Shown: piece after piece, positions 37,947 through 48,500 of the stretch
Layout: every line of letters begins with the position of its first letter
Numbering within the stretch: the first letter of the stretch is position 1
NCBI GenBank assembly: GCA_965249765.1
Contig: CBDFMR010000005.1
Span: 2,232,001 to 2,296,000, forward strand
Length of the DNA stretch: 64,000 nt
Origin: CBDFMR01 sp965249765
GTDB taxonomy: Bacteria > Bacteroidota > Bacteroidia > Chitinophagales > Saprospiraceae
Reading direction: 5' to 3'
Notes under the pieces: generated by a model
Seen by the model: the letters and a program-made list of their open reading frames with translations, nothing else
What the model was told of the DNA's origin: nothing
The model's database searches: none
Translations under genes and position numbers: made by a program

Positions 37947-38546
37947 ATGGATTATAATAAATGTGACACGATACTCAACAAAATAAACACCCTCATAGAG
38001 ACGTGTAGAGCTGAGCAGAATCTATCAGACCTAGAGCGTGACTTGCTACTCGATTATATCAAGTCTCTATATGCAACAGTGAGGAGTAGTGAGGTGGATA
38101 TGACACTTGCCAGCGATGAACGGATGGATGAAGGTGGCTCCAGTCCAGCCCAGGAAATAATAGAGGAGGAAGAACAAACGGAAGACGTGGAAGAAATTAC
38201 GGAGCATGTGTCCGATGAGGTCATTGAAGAAACTGATAGCGAGATTCTCAATTTATTTGATGAAGCTGATCTGGATGATAAGTCGGATTCAGCATTGACT
38301 ACATCGGTTAAGGACCTGACAAAATGCATGGGAATCAATGAAAAGATTTTTACAGTAAAAGAACTGTTTGGAGGAGATCAGCCAACGATGGAAGAAACCA
38401 TGGCAGATCTCAATACCCTAAACTCATATGAGGAGGCCAGAGAATATCTTGTCAATAAAGTTGCCACAAAGTACGACTGGGTATCAGATAGTAAAAGAAA
38501 GAAATCCTTACACCTGATCAGACTTATCCGTCGACGATACGATTAA
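37947..38546 (+). CDS. Conserved hypothetical acidic protein
   Basis: A 199-residue cytoplasmic protein. The first 45 residues and the C-terminal 65 (EKIFTVKELFGGDQPTMEET and YLVNKVATKYDWVSDSKRKKS) are probably folded, and the middle (residues 60-125) is a very acidic low-complexity linker rich in E, D and S. The C-terminal part resembles a conserved region in Bacteroidota proteins of unknown function. Its stop overlaps the rhomboid start (TAATG), indicating translational coupling. Confidence 0.75.
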   Translation: MDYNKCDTILNKINTLIETCRAEQNLSDLERDLLLDYIKSLYATVRSSEVDMTLASDERMDEGGSSPAQEIIEEEEQTEDVEEITEHVSDEVIEETDSEILNLFDEADLDDKSDSALTTSVKDLTKCMGINEKIFTVKELFGGDQPTMEETMADLNTLNSYEEAREYLVNKVATKYDWVSDSKRKKSLHLIRLIRRRYD

Positions 38547-39271
38547 TGATAGAGAAGGACATCAAGAACTTACTTCTTAGGCTAAGATTTCCGATTGCCG
38601 TAGTAATCGTGATTTGGTTGGTACACTTTTACAATTTGTACAACAATAATGTCCTTGGCTTTTATGGAGTCTATCCAAGAGAATTGGATGGCCTCATAGG
38701 CATCTTCACAGCTCCCCTTATTCATAGCATGAGGGGTGGTTTTGGTCATATTATCTCCAATACATTTCCGCTCTTTTTTTTAATGGGAATGATGATGATA
38801 TTTTATCGTAGAGTCGCGATACCGGCATTTGTGATTATCTATCTTCTTACTGGGTTTATGGTATGGTTATTTGCCAGACCCGTCTATCATATTGGAGCCA
38901 GTGGCGTTGTTTATGGCTTGGTTTCATTTGTATTCTGGTCAGGAGTGTTTCGTCAGAACCTGAGATCTATCATTTTAGCCCTGATAGTAACAGTCTTATA
39001 CAGCAGTTACTTTTTGGGGATTAGCCCCAATCAAGATGGTGTTTCCTGGGAGAGTCACTTGTTTGGAGCCATCGCTGGAATCTTCGCCTCATTTTTATTC
39101 AAGGAAGTATTGGAACATGACGAAATAAAAGAGGAGTCAGAACCCTACATACTTGATGAAGAAATTTATTATTTGCCACGAGATACATTCGATAAGACCT
39201 TGATGCAACGAGCTCAGGAAGAGGAGTTAAAAAAACGTGAAAGTGGATGGACGAGTGACCATACCATGTAG
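38546..39271 (+). CDS. Rhomboid family intramembrane serine protease
   Basis: A 241-residue membrane protein with about six hydrophobic helices. The catalytic dyad is visible: Ser119 in HIGASGVVYG and His171 in WESHLFGAIAG. The HSMRGGFGHIISN region of helix 2 (usually an H-x-x-x-N motif) is also present. It would cleave transmembrane proteins within the membrane; the substrate is unknown. The C-terminal 60 residues are charged and cytoplasmic. It is coupled to the preceding acidic protein. Confidence 0.9.
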   Translation: MIEKDIKNLLLRLRFPIAVVIVIWLVHFYNLYNNNVLGFYGVYPRELDGLIGIFTAPLIHSMRGGFGHIISNTFPLFFLMGMMMIFYRRVAIPAFVIIYLLTGFMVWLFARPVYHIGASGVVYGLVSFVFWSGVFRQNLRSIILALIVTVLYSSYFLGISPNQDGVSWESHLFGAIAGIFASFLFKEVLEHDEIKEESEPYILDEEIYYLPRDTFDKTLMQRAQEEELKKRESGWTSDHTM

Positions 39272-39304
39272 AAAAACCTTAATTTGAATTAAAATACTGA
39301 GACT

Positions 39305-39634
39305 ATGCCACGAGAAATTACATTTATGTTGGTTTGCTTATTTATTTCATGTGCCCCAAGGATTTCTTACCTAGGCGATGAATTTGGCCCTACTAAAAAT
39401 ATAGACACTTACTACGATGAGTTGGATATAAATCGAGATTATAGAGTAATGGGTCTTATGTCCGCTAATAATAACAACAATACACTCAACGACCTCAATG
39501 ATATTAAGGATAAGATGATAGAGGAGGCACAAAAGAAAGGTGCTGATGCCGTTTTGTTTTTGAATCTATACTCTGATGCAACCACTACATCTGATAGACA
39601 CATTGTCGAAGCGAAATTATTGAAGTATAAGTAG
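39305..39634 (+). CDS. Small lipoprotein
   Basis: A 109-residue lipoprotein: MPREITFMLVCLFISC has the lipobox (FISC) and the cysteine at residue 16. The mature part (YRVMGLMSAN ... IKDKMIEEAQKKGADAVLFLNL) resembles small proteins with a heavy-metal-binding-like/YbjQ-type fold in which a 'GADAV' strand is typical; this is a weak likeness. No partner is evident. It follows the rhomboid gene by 33 bases and is followed by a strong terminator. Confidence 0.65.
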   Translation: MPREITFMLVCLFISCAPRISYLGDEFGPTKNIDTYYDELDINRDYRVMGLMSANNNNNTLNDLNDIKDKMIEEAQKKGADAVLFLNLYSDATTTSDRHIVEAKLLKYK

Positions 39635-39677
39635 CTTTTTTTCTTTTTCTGAATGTAGTTGGATTCTAAAAATTATG

Positions 39678-39718
39678 AAAAGTCCTTAAGACGAAATTTG
39701 ATCGTCTTAAGGACTTTT
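39678..39718. terminator. Strong bidirectional hairpin terminator
   Basis: A perfect 16-bp stem (AAAAGTCCTTAAGACG with its complement) and 9-nt loop, A-rich on the left and T-rich on the right, between the convergent lipoprotein and YHS genes. It can serve both strands. Confidence 0.85.
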
Positions 39719-39756
39719 GTATTAATAGCTCACCAATTCTGGTGTGAATAACAGGA

Positions 39757-40221
39757 TTAATGTTTTAGAGAACTCCAATTATCATCGGCTTTAGAAAGTA
39801 GATCTGATTCATTTCCATTCCAAGGAATTATAGTATTGAAGGGTTTTCCTTCGTAGTAATCATTGAAGAAAAGATAAAGTTTACCATCTCGGATTTTGAA
39901 TGTCTTAGGGTCGGTAGGAACCTTGACTCCTTTCATCGCCATGGCGAATGCACAATGACCTCCATAAGCTGGCATGTATGATGCCGGACTTTCTTTAAAT
40001 TTTGTGGCATTCTCCGCGTTACTGAAATAGTAGATCACTTCATTGTGAATAACTGTGTGATCACTGTTGCCTCTGATGGCATCATTGGCATTGTGATATG
40101 CTACAAGATCATAGCCGCCAAGAGCTACATTATCGGCATTGGTAAAAACGTCTCCTTGCGCGTTTGAAAAAGAGCAAATAGCCATCACACAGAGGAGTAG
40201 AATTGATTTTAGGTACTTCAT
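39757..40221 (-). CDS. YHS domain-containing secreted protein
   Basis: A 154-residue exported protein (signal KYLKSILLLCVMAICSFSNA). It carries a YHS domain: NVALGGYDLVAYH, EVIYYFSNAENATKFKESPASYMPAYGGHCAFAMAMKG; the pattern YFSxxENxxxFxxxPxxYxPxYGGxC is typical for the secreted type, with the cysteine thought to bind metal. The start at 40221 places the signal peptide at the N-terminus; an upstream in-frame start exists at 40293 but would add 24 residues. The gene is convergent with the lipoprotein and divergent from the AraC-type regulator, so it may be a target of that regulator (inference). Confidence 0.85.
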   Translation of the reverse strand: MKYLKSILLLCVMAICSFSNAQGDVFTNADNVALGGYDLVAYHNANDAIRGNSDHTVIHNEVIYYFSNAENATKFKESPASYMPAYGGHCAFAMAMKGVKVPTDPKTFKIRDGKLYLFFNDYYEGKPFNTIIPWNGNESDLLSKADDNWSSLKH

Positions 40222-40353
40222 TACAATGAGTTTGGTTAACAATAGATGCAAATATGTAATAACAAATAGTACGTTTACTGACAAAAAATACATAAAAAGA
40301 TACCATACGTACAGATTTATGAATTATATGGAAGTTGTCCCTATTTTAGCAGA

Positions 40354-41262
40354 ATGAATAATATTCTTGAAGATGTATTGGAAACAGTAAGGTTTAAATC
40401 AGCTGTATATTTTAATTATGGATTTTGTGGCGATTGGGGAATGGATGTCCCATCTGGAGATTTTGCACAGTTTCACTTTGTTGCTCAAGGAAATTGTATT
40501 GTAGAAGTAGGAAGAGAATTACATCATCTTTCACGTGGTGATTTAGTAATCTTTCCTCATGGCGATGCGCATTGTATAAAGGTAAATGAAGATACGCCAT
40601 GTCTGCCGGGAATGGATGTCGTAAAAGGAGTGATGAACGGTGAGGACGTATTCTCTGAAGGTGCGGTAACTACTCAACTAGTCTGTGGTCATTATGAGAT
40701 TAACCGAGGGGTAAGTCATTTTATTCTCGATGATCTTCCAGAAATTGTAATCGTTAAAAATGATGAGCATAAAAGGTATGAGGTTTTGAGCAGTGTACTG
40801 GAAATGATAATAGATGAAATGTCGACTAAGCAAGCTGGCTATATGATAGTTACTCTTCGTTTTGCAGAAATACTTTTTGTCTCGATATTAAGACACTATT
40901 ATATTAATCAGTCTAGCATGAATTTCAACCTATTCAAAGATGAGGCAATCTACAATTCGGTTAATTACATTCATAATAATATCAATAATGTATTATCCCT
41001 GGAATTGTTATCTAAGAAAGCGGCATTGTCAAGGACATTATTTATCGAGCGTTTTAAAAAGTCAGTTGGCACCACGCCACTTAGCTACATCAAGACGTGG
41101 AGGATGACCAAGGCCAGGCAGCTACTCAAATATTCAGAATATTCATTGAGAGATATTGGCCAAATGATCGGCTATAGATCTTCGACATCATTTAATAGGG
41201 TGTTTAAGCAAACCTTTAATATTTCACCAGTAAAGTATCGCATGCAACCTATGGAGCAATAA
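40354..41262 (+). CDS. AraC family transcriptional regulator
   Basis: A 302-residue DNA-binding protein. Residues about 10-180 form a cupin-type sensor domain (FHFVAQGNCIVEVGRELHHLSRGDLVIFPHGDAH). The C-terminal 100 residues hold two helix-turn-helix motifs of the AraC/XylS type: LELLSKKAALSRTLFIERFKKSVG and LRDIGQMIGYRSSTSFNRVFKQ, ending FNISPVKYR. The effector is unknown. It is divergent from the YHS protein (132 bases between starts). Confidence 0.93.
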   Translation: MNNILEDVLETVRFKSAVYFNYGFCGDWGMDVPSGDFAQFHFVAQGNCIVEVGRELHHLSRGDLVIFPHGDAHCIKVNEDTPCLPGMDVVKGVMNGEDVFSEGAVTTQLVCGHYEINRGVSHFILDDLPEIVIVKNDEHKRYEVLSSVLEMIIDEMSTKQAGYMIVTLRFAEILFVSILRHYYINQSSMNFNLFKDEAIYNSVNYIHNNINNVLSLELLSKKAALSRTLFIERFKKSVGTTPLSYIKTWRMTKARQLLKYSEYSLRDIGQMIGYRSSTSFNRVFKQTFNISPVKYRMQPMEQ

Positions 41263-41378
41263 TGTGAGAAGTGCCGGATGTACGCTGAGGATATTACTAG
41301 ACGCTTTACAATGATTTTATATAATTTAGGCTGACAGTAGCCGTATCCTTATCGGGAAATCTCTTGAAAATTGAAGAT

Positions 41379-41400
41379 TGAGTCTACTCCGAAAAGTTTC
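41379..41400 (+). repeat. Probable left terminal inverted repeat of IS1182-like element
   Basis: The 22 bases beginning TGAGTCTACTCCGAAAA lie 58 bases before the broken transposase start and match, at about 16 of the first 18 positions, both ends of the 162-bp element at 56662-56823. No matching right end was found near 42.8-43.1 kb. Confidence 0.55.
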
Positions 41401-41457
41401 GATAAAAAAAATGTCATAAAAATAATTTATTATAGGATAAAATTTTTATCTTAAAGG

Positions 41458-42857
41458 ATGTTTAAACGCAGCGAAAACGAGCAAATAAATATGTTTTCGA
41501 ACATCTCGAATCACATTTCGACAAGGAAATGTAAGATGCTGTCTGACCCGAATTCCTGGCATCAGGTATTTTATAATCAAATAGTGAGTCAGATAGATGA
41601 ACAGCCATATGCAGTGCTCTATAATAAAACCATAGGTCGCCCGAACTCCTGTGTACGAAGGATGATAGGCATGATGATTCTAAAAGAAGGCCAAGGCTGG
41701 AGTGACGAACAATTATTTGAAGAATGTCGATTTAATATAAAAGTAATGAGAGCATTGGGGCTGGTGCATCTGAATGATGATGTACCAGCAGAATCCACAT
41801 ATTATGAATTTCGCAGACTATTAGGATTATATAATCAAGCCCATGACCAAGATTTAATCAAAGAAACATTTTCGTCGCTTACTTCCCAGCAAGTCAAAGA
41901 ATTAAATATCAGGGGCAAGAAAATACGGATGGACTCCAAGCTAATCAATAGTAATATAGCCAAAAGTAGTCGACTTAATTTAATAATAGAAACGGTACGT
42001 AAATATGTAAAGGATATAAAGCTGGATGGATTAAAAGAACAATTAGAAATCTACCAATGGGATATATTAAAAGAACTCCAAGTTAAAAGTACATCCAATG
42101 TGAGTTATCCATTGAATGGTCAACAAAAATCAGAAAGGTTATTAGAAATGGGGTTATTAATAAAAATTCTTTTGGCACAAACCCCCGAGAGTTCAGATCC
42201 TAATTACGAACTTTTAAAGCGTCTCTATGAAGAGCAATACGAAGAGCAAGTTTTAGATCAACCATACAGATGAAGATAAATCCGTTGTTCCACAGCCTAA
42301 GGACCCTAAGCAAATTTCATCTGGAAGCATTCAGTCTGTGCATGATCCAGAAGCAGCCTATCGGTCCAAAGGAGAAGGAGTAAATAAACAAATAGTAAGT
42401 GGTTATCACGCCAATATAACAGAAAGTTGCGATCCATCAGATGAGGTTAACCTAATATTGGATGTCGAGGTAGTACCGGCGAATATATGTGAAAATGAAG
42501 GCTTCAACACTCAAAAGAATAGCGGTTTCAATCTGCATCATAAATATGTTCGTAAAAACTTCACTGGCATATGCAACTATTATATGTGCATGCAGATTGC
42601 TCATATTATCGAACAACTCTTTGTCTTATGCAAAAACCAAATCATGCAGGGCGGGAAAACCTTCAAGGGTATGTGGAAGCAATTGTGGGCAACTCTATTT
42701 TTACTGTCTTTGGAATTATTTCCTCATTGTCAAAAATTAAAACTCAACTACCGATATTGAATTACAACCTGTGAAAAGTAATAGTGCCTATGGCTATTGT
42801 GCCTGGAACAAATTCAACAAAATCTACTATGAAATATTCAAGGCTGGTGATTCATAA
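41458..42857 (+). pseudogene. IS1182-like transposase remnant (frameshifted)
   Basis: The N-terminal piece (41458-42273, 271 residues) has the InsH/DUF772-type transposase domain: VLYNKTIGRPNSCVRRMIGMM, WSDEQLFEECRFNIKVMRALG, DVPAESTYYEFRRLL and KKIRMDSKLINSNIA. A frameshift around 42255-42270 moves the continuation into another frame, with SVHDPEAAYRSKGEG (DDE core) and SGYHANITESCDPSDEVNLILDVEV. Further shifts follow around 42.5-42.7 kb and a last matching piece (SAYGYCAWNKFNKIYYEIF) ends near 42857. The element is inactive. Confidence 0.85.
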
Positions 42858-43098
42858 AACCATTTTGGTTATTGGGACTATGATCCCTATAAACAACACC
42901 TCTTTTCAACCTCTCTTTTAACTCTGTAGCTCTGAATCGCTGAAAGTGATATATTATCAACGATATGGAGACCTGCATAATCGTGTGGCATATTCGATAT
43001 AACTAATTTTTTTTTCGTTTTCAGAAACTGAAGAATATTTATATATTCGCTAAAGACAGCAATATTTGGATGAGCACTAAACGAATAAGTTGATTGCA

Positions 43099-43704
43099 AT
43101 GAACCATTGGAACGATACTGAAGTTTTTGAGGCAATAAAAGATGGCGATAAGAGTGCTATGTCGAAATTATACCTCAGTCATTATGGCTTCCTAATGCAT
43201 TACGGGTTTCGAATTGTTCCTAACAAGATCATTGTAGAAGAATGTATTCAGGAAATGTTCATCTATATATTTGAGGCAGGTCCAAAACTCGGAGTCGTAA
43301 AAAATATAAAAGCATATATGTTTAGTGCTCTTCGCCGGCGGATTCTTGAAAAGATAATATCAGAGCGAAAATGGGAGCATTCTATGGATCAATATGCCAA
43401 ACGCACTAATATACAATTTGCCGCTTCCGATATTCTGTTTAGACGAGAAAGTCAAAACCAAAAAACGCAAGCATTGATTCAAATATTAAATAACTTGCCA
43501 TGGCGCCAAAGAGAAGCTATTTATTTGCGTTATTATAATGGCCTAAGTACCAATGAAATAGGAGAAATTATGGGTGCAGCTAATCAGACCATATTAAATA
43601 CCCTTCATCAAGCTCTTAAAAAATTACGGTGTAATGTCGATCTTAAAAATCTGGTAAGTTCCATTTCTACTTTGCTGATGTATTTCATGTCAAGCATGTT
43701 TTGA
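43099..43704 (+). CDS. ECF-type RNA polymerase sigma factor
   Basis: A 201-residue sigma-70 family factor of the extracytoplasmic-function type. Region 2: KLYLSHYGFLMHYGFRIV, VEECIQEMFIYIFEAG. Region 4: LNNLPWRQREAIYLRYYNGLSTNEIGEIMGAANQTILNTLHQALKKLR. Hydrophobic C-terminal tail (SISTLLMYFMSSMF). It is followed, after a gap with a small mobile element, by a FecR-type anti-sigma factor and a SusC/SusD pair, the standard Bacteroidota trans-envelope signalling arrangement. The start used is ATG 43099; a TTG in frame at 43090 is less likely. Confidence 0.92.
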   Translation: MNHWNDTEVFEAIKDGDKSAMSKLYLSHYGFLMHYGFRIVPNKIIVEECIQEMFIYIFEAGPKLGVVKNIKAYMFSALRRRILEKIISERKWEHSMDQYAKRTNIQFAASDILFRRESQNQKTQALIQILNNLPWRQREAIYLRYYNGLSTNEIGEIMGAANQTILNTLHQALKKLRCNVDLKNLVSSISTLLMYFMSSMF

Positions 43705-43835
43705 ACGTGAATCTACTTGTTGAGCGTATACAAGTTTTTATGGGTTTGACAAACCGTCATAATCAATAGCGCACCAACCACTTTAGGGGCCAGCGCAAGG
43801 ACAATATACGGCAATTAAAAATAGCCCATTTTGAT

Positions 43836-43846
43836 ACTTCGGTCTA
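43836..43846 (+). repeat. 11-bp direct repeat flanking small element (left)
   Basis: ACTTCGGTCTA at 43836-43846 recurs at 44077-44087, bracketing the small inverted-repeat element. It could be a target duplication, though it is longer than the usual 8 bp of IS66. Confidence 0.5.
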
Positions 43847-44078
43847 GTGTGTAGAACAAATTGCACTTTTTGATAGAAAACAGATTTGTCGACTATCCCA
43901 ATATTCACAATTTCATTATTGTGATCTAACCGCAAGGGGCGCAAAGATAGTATGCAAAGGACGCTATTGACTGATTTTGTAGAATTTGGTCTCCTTGCGG
44001 TAATAAAAGATATAATCCATACGAAGTCAGTACGATATATTGAAGCAAAGCTGCATTTGTGCAATTTGTTTTACACAC
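43847..44078. mobile_element. MITE-like element with IS66-like ends
   Basis: A 232-bp non-coding segment bounded by 20-bp inverted repeats: 43847-43866 (GTGTGTAGAACAAATTGCAC) and 44059-44078 with 19 of 20 positions matching. A nearly identical 18-mer occurs at 51999-52016, close to the 3' end of the IS66 transposase remnant, so the element probably is mobilised by an IS66-type transposase. Internally it has another inverted pair (accgcaagg/ccttgcggt). The open frame 43783-44064 on the minus strand is considered spurious. Confidence 0.6.
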
Positions 44079-44394
44079 TTCGGTCTAAAGTTAAACGTCG
44101 AACAATATAAAACTCGCACTTCTAGGCTATTAGTGAAATTCTAAACATACCTATAGGCATACCTTTTGCATTTTAGATTGTCCATTTATGCGATCTGAAA
44201 TATGCACAGATACTAAATCTCATGACAGAGTGAAGGAGAAACCAAAATATCTTGGGTATAAAAGTAGGAAGATTTTTTATAAATCAATAGTATAAATCTC
44301 TATAAAGGTCTTCTATTATAATAGAGTGCAGGATAGAACACCAAGTTGATTAGTGAATTCTTAATATAAATAAAGCGAGTTGGAAGATAAACAT

Positions 44395-45417
44395 ATGGTT
44401 TTGCTGGAGCAATGGTTGGATGATCAAAGCTTTGTTAATTGGGCAAGACAAAATAATAAGGTGGCTATAGCAAAGTGGGAGGAATACATCAATCATCACT
44501 CTGAACACTGGGAACTGGTAAAGATAGGTAGAAGGATAGTAATTGGCATTCCATTTAAAGAGATCAGCATTGACGAAACAAAAGGTAAGATATCGCTAGC
44601 AGCATTAATGAGAAAACTGGAAACAAAGGCCCAACCAGTTAAGATGGAGGTTGCTAAACGGAAATATAGAAACAACTTCTTTATGATGCCAAAGTTGCGA
44701 CTTGTAGCCGCCTCGATAGCTGTTATTATGTTCATTTCTGGCATTTCTTATTTTCAGTTTTTTCATAATGCTGAAGTTTTGGTAACAACCGGATATGGTG
44801 AGCAGATAGAGACTCAGTTGCCGGACGGATCCAAGGTTATACTCAATGCTAATTCGATTTTAAAGTACTATTGCCAGAATCCAAGAATAGTTTGGCTACA
44901 GGGTGAGGCATTTTTTGAAATAGAAAAAAAAACGGATATCGATGAAAATTTTCAGGTAGTGACTCAAGATTTGAAAGTTACGGTGCTAGGAACGTCATTT
45001 AACGTGAATGCTCGCAACGACCAAACTAAAGTATTCCTAGAAGAAGGGAAAATAGACCTCGAAGTTAATAATGATGAATCTGAGGTTATCAAAATGAATC
45101 CTGGTGATCTAATCACCTATTCAAAGAAACAGAAAAGACTTAAAGAAAAAAAGAAAAATGTTTCTGTATTAGAGAATGCTTCGTGGAAAGATGGGGCATT
45201 AATATTTAATAAATCTCCATTGGTGGATGCTCTTTATGATATCGAAGATATATACGGCATTCGCTTTGTCTTAGAATCAGAAGAATTGAAAGATGAGACC
45301 ATTTCTGGCGGTGTTCCTATAAAAGATTTGAAAGTAATGCTCGAAACACTACATGAAATATACGGGATTCAAATAAGAACAGAAGGCCAAAGGTATTTCT
45401 TGAGTAAAAGGCAATGA
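44395..45417 (+). CDS. FecR-family anti-sigma factor
   Basis: A 340-residue inner-membrane protein. Cytoplasmic N-terminus (residues 1-95, WLDDQSFVNWARQNNKVAIAKWEEYI), one membrane segment (LVAASIAVIMFISGISYFQFF, about 107-127), then the periplasmic FecR domain (TTGYGEQIETQLPDGSKVILNANS, RIVWLQGEAFFEIEKK, VTVLGTSFNVNAR, VFLEEGKIDLEV) and the C-terminal STN-like end (LVDALYDIEDIYGIRFVLES). It would hold the upstream sigma factor until the TonB-linked receptor signals. The start is uncertain: TTG at 44380 is in frame; ATG at 44395 is preceded by GGAAG at a plausible spacing. Confidence 0.92.
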   Translation: MVLLEQWLDDQSFVNWARQNNKVAIAKWEEYINHHSEHWELVKIGRRIVIGIPFKEISIDETKGKISLAALMRKLETKAQPVKMEVAKRKYRNNFFMMPKLRLVAASIAVIMFISGISYFQFFHNAEVLVTTGYGEQIETQLPDGSKVILNANSILKYYCQNPRIVWLQGEAFFEIEKKTDIDENFQVVTQDLKVTVLGTSFNVNARNDQTKVFLEEGKIDLEVNNDESEVIKMNPGDLITYSKKQKRLKEKKKNVSVLENASWKDGALIFNKSPLVDALYDIEDIYGIRFVLESEELKDETISGGVPIKDLKVMLETLHEIYGIQIRTEGQRYFLSKRQ

Positions 45418-45459
45418 ATAAGGGTTTCAGTGGAATCCTTGGATTATTTAATAAAAAAA

Positions 45460-45484
45460 GGAGTAGATCCGAATAATCTGCTCC
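45460..45484 (+). terminator. Hairpin between FecR and SusC genes
   Basis: GGAGTAGAT pairs with ATCTGCTCC (one G-T wobble, 9-bp stem, 7-nt loop), 43 bases after the FecR stop and 34 bases before the SusC ATG. It may be an attenuator that sets differential expression of receptor versus regulator. No T-run follows, so termination is uncertain. Confidence 0.35.
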
Positions 45485-45517
45485 ACATGGTATTAAAAAC
45501 TGTAAAAATCAAATTTT

Positions 45518-48500
45518 ATGAAACAAAACTCACATCTCAAATGTTTATTTTTATGCGCCGTCATGTATATGTTCGCATGTACCTCTATGTATGGTCATTC
45601 TACGGAGAGACAAACTCATCCTTTGAGTGAAGTCTTGGATCAGATTAGTAATAGATACCAAGTGATTATCACTTACAATCCCAAGTTGCTTTTCGACATC
45701 AATATCGATTTTGAGCTTAGGGATGAAGAAGATATGAAATCTGCCGTAAACCGTGCTTTAGAGAAAACCAATCTTAAATATAAGCAGTTGACGGATAAAT
45801 ATTATATAGTATTTCATGAAACAAAAACGTCTAGGAAAACGCTGAAGAAATTAAAGAAAAAGTTCAGAGAAATCGAAAAGCTCGAACAACAAGAAAGCTT
45901 AAGTATTCAGAAGATTAACCAAGTAAAGGAAATCCATTTGGATAATGTCATTCGTGAAGCCCAAAAGCTAGTAGAGATAACGTCTATCTCAGGCTATGTA
46001 CACGATACGGAAGGCGAACCCTTGGTTGGTGCTACTATTCTAGTAAAAGGTACTACTGTCGGCACAATTGCTGATGTAGATGGAGCTTTTTCTCTTTCAG
46101 TACCCAATGGTGCTACGACTTTGGTTTTTTCCTACATAGGCTATATCTCGCAGGAAGTGGAAATTGATGGAAGAAACTTATTTGATATACGGCTCGCTGC
46201 TGATGCGACTACCTTAGATGAGGTCTTAGTCGTGGGCTATGGAACTCAATCTAAACGTTATTTAACTGATAATGTTATTAAGTACAATAATGAAAGCTTC
46301 GCAAATGTCCCAACACCTAATTTAATTAATGCGCTAGTAGGTAAAGGTGCCGGCATTCAAATCAATCAATTGGGTGGTAAAGTTGAGGGTTCTATTGGTA
46401 TACGTATAAGGGGACAGGCTAGCATCTCTGCTGGCACAAACCCCTTATTTATTTTAGATGGAATACCCTTAACAAATATAGATGAATCTACTAGCCGAGC
46501 TCCAACAAATCCTTTATTAACATTAAGCCCAAGTGAAATTGAGTCCATTGAAGTTTTAAAAGATGCTTCGGCAGCAGCTATTTATGGGTCAAGAGGAGCC
46601 AATGGTGTTGTAGTTATTACGACTAAAGAAGGAAAAGAAGGAAAACCTTCCATCTCGTTAAATATGTCTTATGGAACAAGTGAAGTAATCAATACTTTAG
46701 ATTTTTTAAATGCCGCACAGTATGTGGAATTAATATCTGAAGCTGGTGAAAATGTAGGTCAGTTAGAGGCTGCGGAAGCTGGATTTGACCGTATATCTCA
46801 AGGGACTGATTGGAGAAACGGTGAAGTAGATACAGATTGGGAGGAATTTTCATATCAAAGAGGATATACAAGAGATGTCGATCTTTCAATCTCTGGAGGG
46901 AGTGCTAAGACAAAATATTTTCTTTCCGGGGCCTATAATAAGACAAAAGGAATCTTAGTGTCGAATGGATTAGAGAGGATATCTGCTAGAAGTAATATAA
47001 AACATAAGATTTCTGATAAGATCAAGACGGGGATCAACCTAAGTTTTAGTAGAGTTGATATAGGTAAAGTAGATGCGGATAATTCTTTTACAAACCCGTT
47101 ATTTTCGACCATGCAGCCACGAATTGCACCAGCATTTACACCAGAAGGAGAAACAATAGCTAACCCATTTTTCCACAGTTTGGCGCATGCGTTACAGAAT
47201 ACTTCTGATAAAGCGCTTATCTCTAGATTTATAGGTAAGGCTTATGGAGAATATCAAATATTACCCGATCTTAAATTCAATTCCAGTTTTGCTTTCGATT
47301 TTTTTACATCTACAGAGGATCGTTGGAGGGGAAGATTATCCGCATTTAACGCAACAAATGGAGAGGTCTTTACATCTAACGCTAATACAGAAAACTATAT
47401 AGTTTCTAACTATTTAACTATTAATAAGGAGTTAAATGAAATACATCGGATAGCTGCGGTTATTGGTACAGAATTTAACAACTCTGAAAGAACATTTACA
47501 AGCGTGACAGGAACACAATTTCCATCAGATGATTTTAGATTAATAAGCAGTGCCGCAGAAATCGCCGCTGGTAGTGGGGATGTTTCCGAATACAATTTTG
47601 TATCATATTTTGCAAGGGCTACTTATGCTATAAATGATAAATACCTGTTTAAGGCAAGTTTTAGAAGAGATGGTTCTTCCCGTTTTGGAACTGAAACTAG
47701 GTTTGGGAGTTTCCCCTCTGTTTCAGCGGGCTGGATAATATCAGATGAAGATTTCTTAGAAGGTTTAGAAAAGATATCTTTCTTAAAGCTTAGAGCTAGT
47801 TGGGGGAAAGTAGGGAATGCCGAAATTGGAGATTTTGCATCAAGGAGTTTATATTCAGGTGTATCCTATGTAGGAAATTCGGGTCTAGCTCCTACTCAGG
47901 CAGGAAATAATAGTTTGGGTTGGGAAAGTTCTACTCAATTAGAACTAGCTTTAGAATATGGTTTATTTAATAATCGTATTACTGGAGATATAGCCTATTA
48001 CACAAAAAACACTAATGATTTATTGTTTAATGAACCTATAATTCCCTCCGCTGGAGATCCTGATGGTCAGGGAGTAACAAAAAATATTGGTAGATTAGAT
48101 AGCAAGGGAATCGAAATTTCTATACAAACTCAAAATATACAAAACAACGATTTTTCGTGGACTACAAACTTCAATATAGCCAATAACACAAATGAGATAG
48201 CAAGTTTACCAAATGGAGCAGATGTAATAAATGGCCAGAATATTTTGAGAGAGGGATTGCCTGTAAATTCATTCTATTTAATAGAGTATGCAGGTGTTGA
48301 CCCAGATAATGGCGATGCTTTATGGTACACAAATACAGATAATAGCGATGGAACTATAGATAGAACGAAGACAAATAATTCAAGTGCTGCGAGTAGAATT
48401 ATTGCTGGAAACAAAAACCCAGATTGGATAGCCGGGATAACGAATACTTTGAACTACAAAAACTTTGATTTTAGTGCTACCTTTAATGGAGAATGGGGGG

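Noticed and set aside
43783..44064. 93-codon minus-strand frame between the sigma and FecR genes
   Set aside because: It coincides with the inverted-repeat element, has no recognisable domain and crosses an element end.
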